This document shows, in pieces, positions 8,014 through 13,463 of a DNA stretch of 22,263 bases (its first letter is position 1; the number at the start of each line of letters is the position of its first letter). This DNA is from Streptomyces roseochromogenus subsp. oscitans DS 12.976 (GTDB lineage: Bacteria; Actinomycetota; Actinomycetes; Streptomycetales; Streptomycetaceae), in NCBI RefSeq assembly GCF_000497445.1, contig NZ_CM002286.1, positions 1 through 22,263 on the forward strand. The letters are read 5' to 3'. The notes under the pieces are model-generated. The model searched no databases. It saw only the letters and a list, made by a program, of their open reading frames with translations, and was not told the DNA's origin. A program made the translations under genes and the position numbers.

Positions 8014-8238
8014 GTGCCGATCGTTGAGACCTTCCAGGCCGCTTTCACCCCCGCCGAACAGGAAGTGACCGTAATCCGCAACGTGCGCGCCGGTATCTCC
8101 GGTCCCTACGGCGAATACACCGCCGGCACCCTCGAGGCCGCCGAACAGGCCCTGTTCAACGCCGGCTACCTGGTCGCCGGCCCGTGGAAGTCGACGCGTA
8201 ACGGCGACCAGTGGTGCGACCTCACCCCCATGTCCTGA
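8014..8238 (+). CDS. small hypothetical protein (P4 operon, first gene)
   Basis: A 74-residue protein starting at GTG 8014, with AGGAGG five nt upstream. It is compact and mixed alpha/beta (FQAAFTPAEQEVTVIRNVRAG, then TLEAAEQALFNAGYLVAGPW). I do not recognise it. It lacks cysteine clusters and membrane segments (one Cys near the end). It leads the P4 unit, followed 51 bp later by the 311-residue gene. Confidence 0.72.
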   Translation: MPIVETFQAAFTPAEQEVTVIRNVRAGISGPYGEYTAGTLEAAEQALFNAGYLVAGPWKSTRNGDQWCDLTPMS

Positions 8239-8255
8239 CCGCACCCGCCCGCCGC

Positions 8256-8289
8256 CCCGACCACTCGAACACCCCGGAAGGAACCCGAC
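8256..8289 (+). repeat. 34-nt leader repeat, copy 2
   Basis: Identical to 7160-7193, again ending directly at a start codon (ATG 8290). A diverged relative precedes ATG 6277 (about 6244-6275). Confidence 0.85.
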
Positions 8290-9225
8290 ATGCCGTCCGC
8301 TCTCACCACTACCGCTCCCTACTGGGAGGAATCCGTCGCCCGCGAGCGCGCTGCAGCGGTCGCCCGCACCCTCGAGGAGGCCGGCCACCTGCCCCACATC
8401 CCCGGGGAGCGCGCCGGATACCGGCTGTGGACCGACGGCGTTGCCGACGTGCACCTGGAGTACCGCGACCGTGAGGGCTGCCCCCGCATTCTCACGCCGG
8501 CCACCGCCCACCGGTACAGCGCCGAGAGCTGCCCGGACTGCGCGCCCGGCCACTACGAGCAGTCGAGGGCGGTCCAGGACTGGGTCAACGCCCTGAATCT
8601 CGCGGGCTGGTGGGCATCCCCCTGGGAGCCTGAGTGGCACAACCATTCCGTCGGGGGCACGGTCCACCGCTCGCAGCGTCGCGGCGCGTCCGTGTCGATC
8701 CCCATGGAGCCGCGCCGGGCGACGGCCGCGGAGTACGCCGTCGCCACCTATGAGGCCCTGGGGGGTTACTTCGTGTCGCGGTACACGCAGGCTCAGGCTC
8801 AACGCATGCTGACGGCTGCGCACCGTCGCGGCCTGCTGGTGTCTGGCCTCGACGGCGGAACACTGACGGTGCCCCGCCTTGGCGGTACGCGTGTCGTCCT
8901 CAAGCCGCTCACGGCCGAAACCGCCGCCAGCCTCCCGCGGACGGCACCCACCGTCGACGCGGTCTGCGCCGTGCTGCGCGACGAGGAATGGGGCGACTTC
9001 TACGGCGCCGCCCTGGTCATCCGGGAGGGCGACGAGGTTCTCGTCGTTGCCCAGTGGGAGGACACAGAGCCCGGGGAGAAGGGTGAGCGCGAGATGCAGC
9101 GCCACCACGACACGATGTTGCGGTACGCGGCCGCGCTGGAGAAGCGGTGGGCCGTTCGTCGTGTCCGTCGTGGCTCGGTGCTGGTTCCGGGGGCCAGCTT
9201 TGTCGGGGCTCTCCGCGTCGGATAG
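8290..9225 (+). CDS. hypothetical protein (P4 operon, second gene)
   Basis: A 311-residue protein, the largest of the operator regulon, of unknown function. ATG 8290 follows the repeated leader with GGAAGGAA. The N-terminus is helical (SVARERAAAVARTLEEAGH); around residues 77-80 there is CPDC followed by APGHYEQ, a possible half metal site. A Trp-rich stretch follows (NLAGWWASPWEPEWHNH, about 102-118). The C-terminal third (ALVIREGDEVLVVAQWED) looks like beta strands followed by a basic tail. No catalytic signature was recognised and there is no signal peptide. Confidence 0.78.
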   Translation: MPSALTTTAPYWEESVARERAAAVARTLEEAGHLPHIPGERAGYRLWTDGVADVHLEYRDREGCPRILTPATAHRYSAESCPDCAPGHYEQSRAVQDWVNALNLAGWWASPWEPEWHNHSVGGTVHRSQRRGASVSIPMEPRRATAAEYAVATYEALGGYFVSRYTQAQAQRMLTAAHRRGLLVSGLDGGTLTVPRLGGTRVVLKPLTAETAASLPRTAPTVDAVCAVLRDEEWGDFYGAALVIREGDEVLVVAQWEDTEPGEKGEREMQRHHDTMLRYAAALEKRWAVRRVRRGSVLVPGASFVGALRVG

Positions 9226-9261
9226 GGCCGGCGGTTGCCCTGGCGTAGCGCCGGGCGGGTT

Positions 9262-9305
9262 TTCACGGGTACCCGTTGACATGGGTAACGGGTACCCGTT
9301 AACCT
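9262..9305 (+). promoter_or_regulatory. twin-operator promoter P5
   Basis: Palindrome centres at 9270/9271 and 9293/9294 (23 bp). TTGACA (9276-9281), 18-bp spacer, TAACCT (9300-9305). The -35 box directly abuts the upstream operator, one bp closer than in P1-P4. Confidence 0.85.
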
Positions 9306-9345
9306 GAGGGGTGTTGGAAGGGAACGAGGCCCGGAAGGGGACGAA

Positions 9346-9762
9346 ATGAGCAGCAAGGCGTACGAGCGGACCGAGAACGGCACCACCACCCGCGTGAGTG
9401 TCCGTGAAGCGCTCGCCGAGGTGAACCACGCGATGATGGGTGGGAAGCGCGACGTCCGCCGTATGTCCTCCGGTCGCGGCCAGCACAGCATCAACTACAA
9501 GGACGGCCGCACGGTCCGGCTGGTCGAGGTCGACGCGCCCGCCGAGGAGCCAGCGGTGGCCGGCATGGAGGTCGGCGAACTCGAAGCGCTCCGCGATGCC
9601 GGAACCGTCTGCAGCTTCCAGGCGTGGTTCGGCGGACCGGTCGGAGCGCGCGGCACCGTCGAGAGGGTCGGCGCACCGGCCAACCCGGACGTCGTCTGGG
9701 TCCGCACCGCGAGCGGCAGCCTCCACACCTGGGACCGCCACGACATGCGGCGCACCGCCTGA
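9346..9762 (+). CDS. hypothetical protein (P5 operon, first gene)
   Basis: A 138-residue protein, not recognised. ATG 9346 has AAGGGG upstream and lies 40 nt after the P5 -10. The N-terminal half is basic with KRDVRRMSSGRG and a Lys-Asp-Gly-Arg turn (INYKDGRTVRLVEV). The C-terminal part (VGARGTVERVGAPANPDVVWVRTASGSLHTWD) has the rhythm of a small beta-barrel fold. Cytosolic by appearance. Confidence 0.77.
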   Translation: MSSKAYERTENGTTTRVSVREALAEVNHAMMGGKRDVRRMSSGRGQHSINYKDGRTVRLVEVDAPAEEPAVAGMEVGELEALRDAGTVCSFQAWFGGPVGARGTVERVGAPANPDVVWVRTASGSLHTWDRHDMRRTA

Positions 9763-9775
9763 CACACCCGGCCGT

Positions 9776-9804
9776 GCTCCGGGACACCCCACCAGGCCCG
9801 GAGC
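9776..9804. terminator. intercistronic hairpin
   Basis: An 8-bp inverted repeat (GCTCCGGG at 9776-9783, CCCGGAGC at 9797-9804) with a 13-nt loop, between the genes ending at 9762 and starting at 9861. No T-run; weak terminator or processing hairpin. Confidence 0.35.
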
Positions 9805-9860
9805 GCAGCACCCCCATTGCAGCCCTCGCCATACACCAGCCCATCCCAGGGAGAAGTGAC

Positions 9861-10430
9861 GTGACCGCGAAGATCGGGATCAAGCAGGCGGACGAACTCG
9901 TCGCCGCTGCCAGGTCCGCCGGCCTCACCGTAGAGGTCGAGATCGCCCGCCGCGCCGGCCACCACTACGAGGCCGCCGACTACACCGCCCCCGACTCGCT
10001 CTCGGTCCGCGTCCGCATCGAAGCGCCCGGTACGAGCCACGTGATCAGCGCCCGGTGGAGCAAGCGTCTCATCAAGGGCGGACGGGGCACGCTCATCGCC
10101 GCTCGCGAGACCACGTCGCACAGCTCCACCGACCTCAAGCCGGCCGGCCTGTCGACCGCGCTCCGCCGCCTCGTCACCGCTTCCCGCAACGCCGGAAGGG
10201 CTGCAGAGGTGAAGGCCAAGCCCCGCACGCTGCGCCGCGACCAGAACACCAACGGCTACGTCACCAGCGACGGCCGATACGAGGTCACCCCGGTCTACGG
10301 GCCCAGCATTCGGGGCGGAGACGTCACCCGCCCCACCGAGTGGTGCCTGAAGGACCGCAAGGGCGAGTACGAGCCCCGCTACCGCCCGTTCCTCTCCGAC
10401 ATCCGCGACATCCTCAAGGAACGCCCCTGA
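9861..10430 (+). CDS. hypothetical protein (P5 operon, second gene)
   Basis: A 189-residue basic protein, not recognised. GTG 9861 has AGGGAGAAG upstream. The N-terminal part (IKQADELVAAARSAGLTVEVEIA) looks like helix-strand, followed by beta strands and a very basic middle (SKRLIKGGRGTLIAARETT, KAKPRTLRRDQN), suggesting nucleic acid contact. Its stop overlaps the next start by one base (TGATG), so the two are translationally coupled. Confidence 0.78.
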   Translation: MTAKIGIKQADELVAAARSAGLTVEVEIARRAGHHYEAADYTAPDSLSVRVRIEAPGTSHVISARWSKRLIKGGRGTLIAARETTSHSSTDLKPAGLSTALRRLVTASRNAGRAAEVKAKPRTLRRDQNTNGYVTSDGRYEVTPVYGPSIRGGDVTRPTEWCLKDRKGEYEPRYRPFLSDIRDILKERP

Positions 10431-10642
10431 TGCGCCGCTACTACGTCGATTGGGCCGACCTCACTTACCCCAGCATCCAGGCGGTGGGCCCTGATGACGA
10501 GGACTACGAGTACGCGCACCGCACGCTGAGTGCAGCGAAGAAGAGCATCGTCGACAGCATGAAGCGAAAGATCGCTGAAGCCCACGAGGTCATCCAGCAC
10601 ACCCGCAGCCTTCGCGTGGCCGACCTGTACGAGGAGGCGTGA
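10430..10642 (+). CDS. small hypothetical protein (P5 operon, third gene)
   Basis: A 70-residue protein whose ATG (10430) overlaps the preceding TGA by one base, indicating translational coupling. It is acidic at the N-terminus, with aromatic residues (MRRYYVDWADLTYP), and helical after about residue 30 (SAAKKSIVDSMKRKIAEAHEVI). Function unknown. No membrane segment. Confidence 0.7.
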   Translation: MRRYYVDWADLTYPSIQAVGPDDEDYEYAHRTLSAAKKSIVDSMKRKIAEAHEVIQHTRSLRVADLYEEA

Positions 10643-10718
10643 GCGAGCACGCCGACGTCCTGGTCTTCGCCGACCCGTCCTGACAGCACCACTTCACCCC
10701 TCACCACAGGAGGAAACG

Positions 10719-10976
10719 ATGAACGGATTTCCCAGCGGCAAGCCCATGGAGCGCCACACGGGCGCCGGCCACTACGCCCGCCCGGAAGAGGGCGGCCGGG
10801 TGCTGCCCGACGACAGCGACATCACGAGCGCATCCGTGGCGGACCTCGTCGTCACGTTCTGCTCGGTCATGGACAACATGCACCGCACCAACAACACTTC
10901 ATCCCTGGCGGACCTGGGCCGCTACGCCAGTCAGCTCTGGTGGGAGATGACCGGCCGCGGCGTCGAGTTCAGGTGA
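10719..10976 (+). CDS. small hypothetical protein (P5 operon, fourth gene)
   Basis: An 85-residue protein. ATG 10719 is preceded by a strong AGGAGG. The N-terminal 35 residues are polar and probably flexible (GKPMERHTGAGHYARPEEGG); the C-terminal half is a likely helical pair (SASVADLVVTFCSVMDNMH, LADLGRYASQLWWEM). I do not recognise it. It is the last gene before P6, 77 bp after the previous gene. Confidence 0.72.
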   Translation: MNGFPSGKPMERHTGAGHYARPEEGGRVLPDDSDITSASVADLVVTFCSVMDNMHRTNNTSSLADLGRYASQLWWEMTGRGVEFR

Positions 10977-11001
10977 TCGCAGCACTCACATCACGACCGA
11001 T

Positions 11002-11044
11002 TTACCGGGTACCCGTTGATAACGTAACGGGTACCCGGTAACCT
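11002..11044 (+). promoter_or_regulatory. twin-operator promoter P6
   Basis: Palindrome centres at 11010/11011 and 11032/11033 (22 bp, the tightest pair). TTGATA (11016-11021), 17-bp spacer, TAACCT (11039-11044). The two operators form a perfect 16-bp inverted repeat with an 8-nt loop. It drives the gene at 11082. Confidence 0.87.
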
Positions 11045-11081
11045 AAGGCCATCAAGCCACACCAACCGATGGGAGACCGCA

Positions 11082-11588
11082 ATGAACATCGCCCAGGCCG
11101 AGGCCGCCGCCATCAACCGCAGCAAGGTCGTCATCGCCCGCGGCCACCTCGCCGGCTACAAGGGCTTCGCCGTCGGGTATGGCTTCGCCTACGACAGCGT
11201 TCGCATCTACCTCACCGACGACAACGGCGACATCTTCGACAAGGTCAGCGTCGGCCGGTCGCAGGTGGACCTCGTCACCACCCCCGAGACGATCGACGCG
11301 GACAAGGAAGAGGCCTGGCAGGCAACCGCCCGTGGTGCGTTCGGCCACACGCCCGACCCGAACGCCAGCCGGAAGGCCCCCGAGGCCGCCGAGAATGTGG
11401 CCACCGCCGAAGCCGAGGTCGTCGTCAAGCCGGCCATCTACCGAGCCCCGTCCGGACTCACCGTCACATCGACCATCGGCAACGGCCCCGAGGGGCACGA
11501 GTCGGTCCGCAGGTCGGTGGAGGAACTGCGCAAGCACGGATACCTGCCCGCCGACGCTGTCTACCGCGCCCCTGCACTGGCGGCCTGA
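11082..11588 (+). CDS. hypothetical protein (P6 operon)
   Basis: A 168-residue protein alone between P6 and P7. ATG 11082 has GGGAGA upstream. Residues 1-70 read as a small alpha/beta domain (AAAINRSKVVIARGHLAGYKGF, SVRIYLTDDNGDIFDKVSV). An acidic Ala/Glu-rich linker follows, then a C-terminal segment (ESVRRSVEELRKHGYLPADAVYRAP) with helical character. No signal, membrane or catalytic motif recognised. Confidence 0.77.
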   Translation: MNIAQAEAAAINRSKVVIARGHLAGYKGFAVGYGFAYDSVRIYLTDDNGDIFDKVSVGRSQVDLVTTPETIDADKEEAWQATARGAFGHTPDPNASRKAPEAAENVATAEAEVVVKPAIYRAPSGLTVTSTIGNGPEGHESVRRSVEELRKHGYLPADAVYRAPALAA

Positions 11589-11600
11589 CGCCCGCTCGAT

Positions 11601-11644
11601 TTACCGGGTACCCGTTGACATACTTAACGGGTACCCGGTAATAT
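11601..11644 (+). promoter_or_regulatory. twin-operator promoter P7
   Basis: Palindrome centres at 11609/11610 and 11632/11633 (23 bp). TTGACA (11615-11620), 18-bp spacer, TAATAT (11639-11644), the closest to consensus of the set. The operators form a perfect 16-bp inverted repeat with a 9-nt loop. It drives two tiny membrane-protein genes. Confidence 0.88.
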
Positions 11645-11662
11645 CTGTGGTGTTGGAGGGAG

Positions 11663-11794
11663 GTGAAACAACTGAACAGTGGGGAGATCACCCTGACCGT
11701 CGCGGTCGTAACCCTCGTGGTCAACACCGTATCGATGGTCATCGCAGTGAAGGACCGGAAGCACAAGCGCCGGGGCCGACACCGCAAGGGGTGA
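11663..11794 (+). CDS. 43-residue single-span membrane protein (P7 operon)
   Basis: A small frame starting at GTG 11663, just 18 nt after the P7 -10 box, in a GGAGGGAGG context; CTG 11672, eight nt after that Shine-Dalgarno, is an alternative start. The product has one hydrophobic segment (ITLTVAVVTLVVNTVSMVIAV, written here as residues 9-29) followed by a very basic tail (KDRKHKRRGRHRKG), so the C-terminus should stay in the cytoplasm. Small membrane proteins of this type can be toxins, holin-like or regulatory subunits; nothing here decides between them. Codon third positions are G/C-rich. Confidence 0.62.
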   Translation: MKQLNSGEITLTVAVVTLVVNTVSMVIAVKDRKHKRRGRHRKG

Positions 11795-11888
11795 GAGAAG
11801 GGGCCCCGGAGATGTCGACAGCAACTCCGGGGCCCGCCCCCAAGGATCCCAGCCCATCGCCAGCCCACGCAAGAACAGGAGGAAAGCC

Positions 11889-12056
11889 GTGCCCACGTCC
11901 CTGAAGGCGTTCACCACCTGCACCCTGGCCAGCCTGGTCATGATCATCGCCGTCACCGTCGGCGTCCGCGTGTACGCCCCGCTGTGGGTCGCCTGGGCGG
12001 CGCTCGCCGTCGTCAACGCGGCCCTGCTCGTCGCGGACCGCCGGCCCCGCCACTAA
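11889..12056 (+). CDS. 55-residue two-span membrane protein (P7 operon)
   Basis: GTG 11889 has a perfect AGGAGG six nt upstream and the frame closes with TAA 12054-12056. The protein has two hydrophobic stretches, about residues 9-29 (TTCTLASLVMIIAVTVGVRV) and 31-49 (PLWVAWAALAVVNAALLVA), then a basic end (DRRPRH), which gives a hairpin topology with both ends inside. Function is unknown. It lies 94 bp after the 43-residue gene, probably on the same transcript. Confidence 0.65.
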   Translation: MPTSLKAFTTCTLASLVMIIAVTVGVRVYAPLWVAWAALAVVNAALLVADRRPRH

Positions 12057-12102
12057 CCCACCGCACGCCGGCCCCTCGAGCCGGCCGACGCGCACCACAC
12101 TC

Positions 12103-12129
12103 GCCGGCCGCCCGCCCCGGGCGGCCGGC
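12103..12129. terminator. intercistronic GC hairpin
   Basis: A perfect 12-bp inverted repeat (GCCGGCCGCCCG, 3-nt loop, complement) between the genes ending at 12056 and starting at 12150. No T-run; terminator or mRNA-stability element. Confidence 0.5.
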
Positions 12130-12149
12130 CCCGACCCGCGAGGAGCGCT

Positions 12150-12359
12150 ATGAGCACCGCCCAGACCCCAGCCGACGAGCCGCTCATCATGCCCACCGAC
12201 AAGGACGAGTACGACCGGATGCGGGACGCCGACCCTCGCCCCGGCCCGTGCTGCGCCACGGCTGGACCCGTCGCGCACTGGCCCATGTATCACTGCCGGA
12301 GCGTGAACGGCCCCGGCAAGCCGATCCGGCCGCACTGCACCTGCGGCAGCTGCTTCTGA
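12150..12359 (+). CDS. small cysteine-rich hypothetical protein
   Basis: A 69-residue protein, ATG 12150 preceded by GAGGAG. It has six cysteines: CC near residues 34-35, C49, and CTCGSC at 63-68, together with His residues (H43, H48, H62). This pattern suggests a small zinc-binding protein, but no named zinc-ribbon family is recognised. It follows the P7 genes by 93 bp with a hairpin in between, so it may receive read-through from P7. Confidence 0.68.
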   Translation: MSTAQTPADEPLIMPTDKDEYDRMRDADPRPGPCCATAGPVAHWPMYHCRSVNGPGKPIRPHCTCGSCF

Positions 12360-12369
12360 CCCGCTCCCT

Positions 12370-12398
12370 GCCCGGCCGCCCACATTCGGCGGTCGGGC
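12370..12398. terminator. imperfect hairpin before the repressor locus
   Basis: An 11-bp inverted repeat with one mismatch (GCCCGGCCGCC / GGCGGTCGGGC, 7-nt loop) between the Cys-rich gene and the next frame. No T-run. Confidence 0.4.
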
Positions 12399-12423
12399 CG
12401 ACTGCATCGAGGAGGCACTCCCG

Positions 12424-13065
12424 ATGACCGCTCTGTACGCCGATCTCGAGGTGGCGCGCACCCTGCCCGCCCACCCGGTCACCATCACCGCCCTCGACGA
12501 CGGCATCGGTGACGTCACGTGGGGCTGCACCCTCGAGTGCCCCGCCCCGTGCCCGATGGCCGACCAGCTGCGCCGCGCCGACTGGGCGCAGCTGGCAGGT
12601 GACCGGCCCGCCGGTGAGTACCTGGCCGTTCCCGCCGCGCGGGGTGTCGACCTGGTCCGTGCGGGCAGCGTGGTTGCCGACCCCAACGGGTACCCGGTAA
12701 CGTCCGCAGGCATGACCGCCCAGCCGACACTCCCCGAGCCGTTCCAGGCGCTTGCCGACCGCATCGACAGCTTCGAGCCCGGCACCCTCGAGCGTGAGCT
12801 GTTTCTGACCAAGCTCTTGAAGGCCGTGCCCGAGCTGCAGGTGTATCTGGCCGAGCTGCGCCGACAGGACGCCAACACCCTCAAGGACAACGGGGTGTCG
12901 TACACCGACCAGTCGAAGTACCTCACCGCGAACGGCGCCCCGATGAGCCCGAACAGCGTGTCGAACATGGCCCGCGGGGTGTTGTCCGGGAAGGACATGG
13001 TCCGCAAGGGGACCGCGGCCGCGCCCACCCGGACGAGGAAGCCTGCCACCGACAAGAGCGCCTAG
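12424..13065 (+). CDS. long-form helix-turn-helix protein with internal operator
   Basis: A continuous 213-residue frame. ATG 12424 has GAGGAGG upstream, and the N-terminal 85 codons show normal G/C third-position bias, so this start appears to be used. Residues 1-96 form an extra domain (with CTLECPAPCPMADQL) not recognised from any family. The operator of P8 is translated as part of the linker (NGYPVTS). Residues 97-213 are the helix-turn-helix protein described under the nested entry. Either one locus gives two proteins, or an upstream gene has become fused to the regulator. If the short form alone is real, the N-terminal part would be a separate gene that lost its stop codon. Confidence 0.6.
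   Translation: MTALYADLEVARTLPAHPVTITALDDGIGDVTWGCTLECPAPCPMADQLRRADWAQLAGDRPAGEYLAVPAARGVDLVRAGSVVADPNGYPVTSAGMTAQPTLPEPFQALADRIDSFEPGTLERELFLTKLLKAVPELQVYLAELRRQDANTLKDNGVSYTDQSKYLTANGAPMSPNSVSNMARGVLSGKDMVRKGTAAAPTRTRKPATDKSA
12674..12703 (+). promoter_or_regulatory. single-operator leaderless promoter P8
   Basis: TTGCCG (12674-12679), 18-bp spacer, TAACGT (12698-12703), with one GGGTACCC palindrome (centre 12691/12692) in the same spacer position as in P1-P7. There is no upstream operator and the -35 is weaker. ATG 12712 lies 9 nt after the -10, so transcription would start at or next to the A of the ATG. This suits negative autoregulation of the nested gene. Confidence 0.7.
12712..13065 (+). 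CDS. candidate master repressor of the GGGTACCC regulon (nested short form)
   Basis: A 117-residue basic protein starting at ATG 12712, with no Shine-Dalgarno, consistent with leaderless translation from P8. Residues about 46-90 read as a helix-turn-helix: a helix YLAELRRQDANTLKDNG, then SYTDQSKYLTA, a turn, and SPNSVSNMARGVL as recognition helix. The N-terminal 45 residues are helical and may dimerise; the Ala/Thr/Lys-rich tail is disordered. The same operator found at P1-P7 overlaps its promoter, and it is the only DNA-binding protein in the regulon region. This makes it the best candidate for the shared repressor, comparable in role to KorSA of pSAM2 or KorA/KorB of RK2. Binding is inferred, not shown. 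Confidence 0.65.
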   Translation: MTAQPTLPEPFQALADRIDSFEPGTLERELFLTKLLKAVPELQVYLAELRRQDANTLKDNGVSYTDQSKYLTANGAPMSPNSVSNMARGVLSGKDMVRKGTAAAPTRTRKPATDKSA

Positions 13066-13320
13066 ACGTACGACCGGCCGAACTCGCCGCGATCCTGAAG
13101 AAGTACGTCCGCGAGGGACACCGGGGCGCCTACAGCCTGCCGGCCTACGTCGGCTCGATGGCGAAGTCGCCGAGCCATCGGCACGTCACCGGCGAAAGCA
13201 TCGCACTCCCCGGAGAGAAGAAGGCCCTCTTCCCCTACAGGGAAGAGGTGTCAGCGTCGCTCGCCGGGCTACCCAGCGCATCTGACCTGCGGAAACAGCG
13301 ATCACCGCACCATCGGCGCT
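13066..13320 (+). other. coding-like stretch without a start, and a hairpin
   Basis: Directly after the repressor stop, a different frame (starting near 13065) reads VRPAELAAILKKYVREGHR and continues GAYSLPAYVGSMAKSP with good codon bias for about 30 codons. There is no start codon with a ribosome binding site ahead of it; ATG 13158 is internal to the run. It may be a gene remnant. At 13226-13248 a perfect 9-bp hairpin (CCTCTTCCC, 5-nt loop, GGGAAGAGG) could end transcription in either direction. Confidence 0.35.
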
Positions 13321-13386
13321 GGTACCTACGCCGGTACCCACGCCGGTACCCACGCCGGTACCCACGCCGGTACCCACGCCGGTACC
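13321..13386. repeat. 12-bp tandem array with six GGTACC cores
   Basis: Unit GGTACCCACGCC; GGTACC occurs at 13321, 13333, 13345, 13357, 13369 and 13381, exactly 12 bp apart. The first unit has T for C at position 7 and the last is only the core. Each unit reads CCGGTACCCA around its centre, 8 of 10 positions equal to the operator core CGGGTACCCG. It could be a binding array for the same regulator, a partition or transfer site, or an iteron. Confidence 0.8.
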
Positions 13387-13414
13387 TCTTTCTTCCGGTC
13401 TGCTGGCGGCACTC

Positions 13415-13452
13415 GCCCGGGCCTTTGATGCGAGCCGGCAAGAGGCCCGGGC
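13415..13452 (-). terminator. hairpin after the leftward gene
   Basis: A perfect 10-bp inverted repeat (GCCCGGGCCT at 13415-13424, AGGCCCGGGC at 13443-13452, 18-nt loop) lies 11 bp beyond the stop of the leftward gene. It probably terminates that gene; no T-run. Confidence 0.5.
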
Positions 13453-13463
13453 TGACGGCGCGG

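Noticed and set aside
6652..9792. Minus-strand frame of over 1000 codons across P3-P5 genes
   Set aside because: It runs through several plus-strand genes with good ribosome binding sites and through the promoters; composition is that of an antisense GC artefact.
10639..10683. 14-codon frame (GTG overlapping the previous stop)
   Set aside because: Very short, and GAGGAGG is too close to the GTG to serve as ribosome binding site; not enough support for a gene.
11812..11904. 30-codon frame MSTATPGPAPKDPSPS...
   Set aside because: Pro/Ser-rich, overlaps the start of the better supported 11889 gene, and its ribosome binding site is weak.
13321..13386. Tandem array as CRISPR
   Set aside because: Units are 12 bp with no unique spacers, so it is not a CRISPR array.
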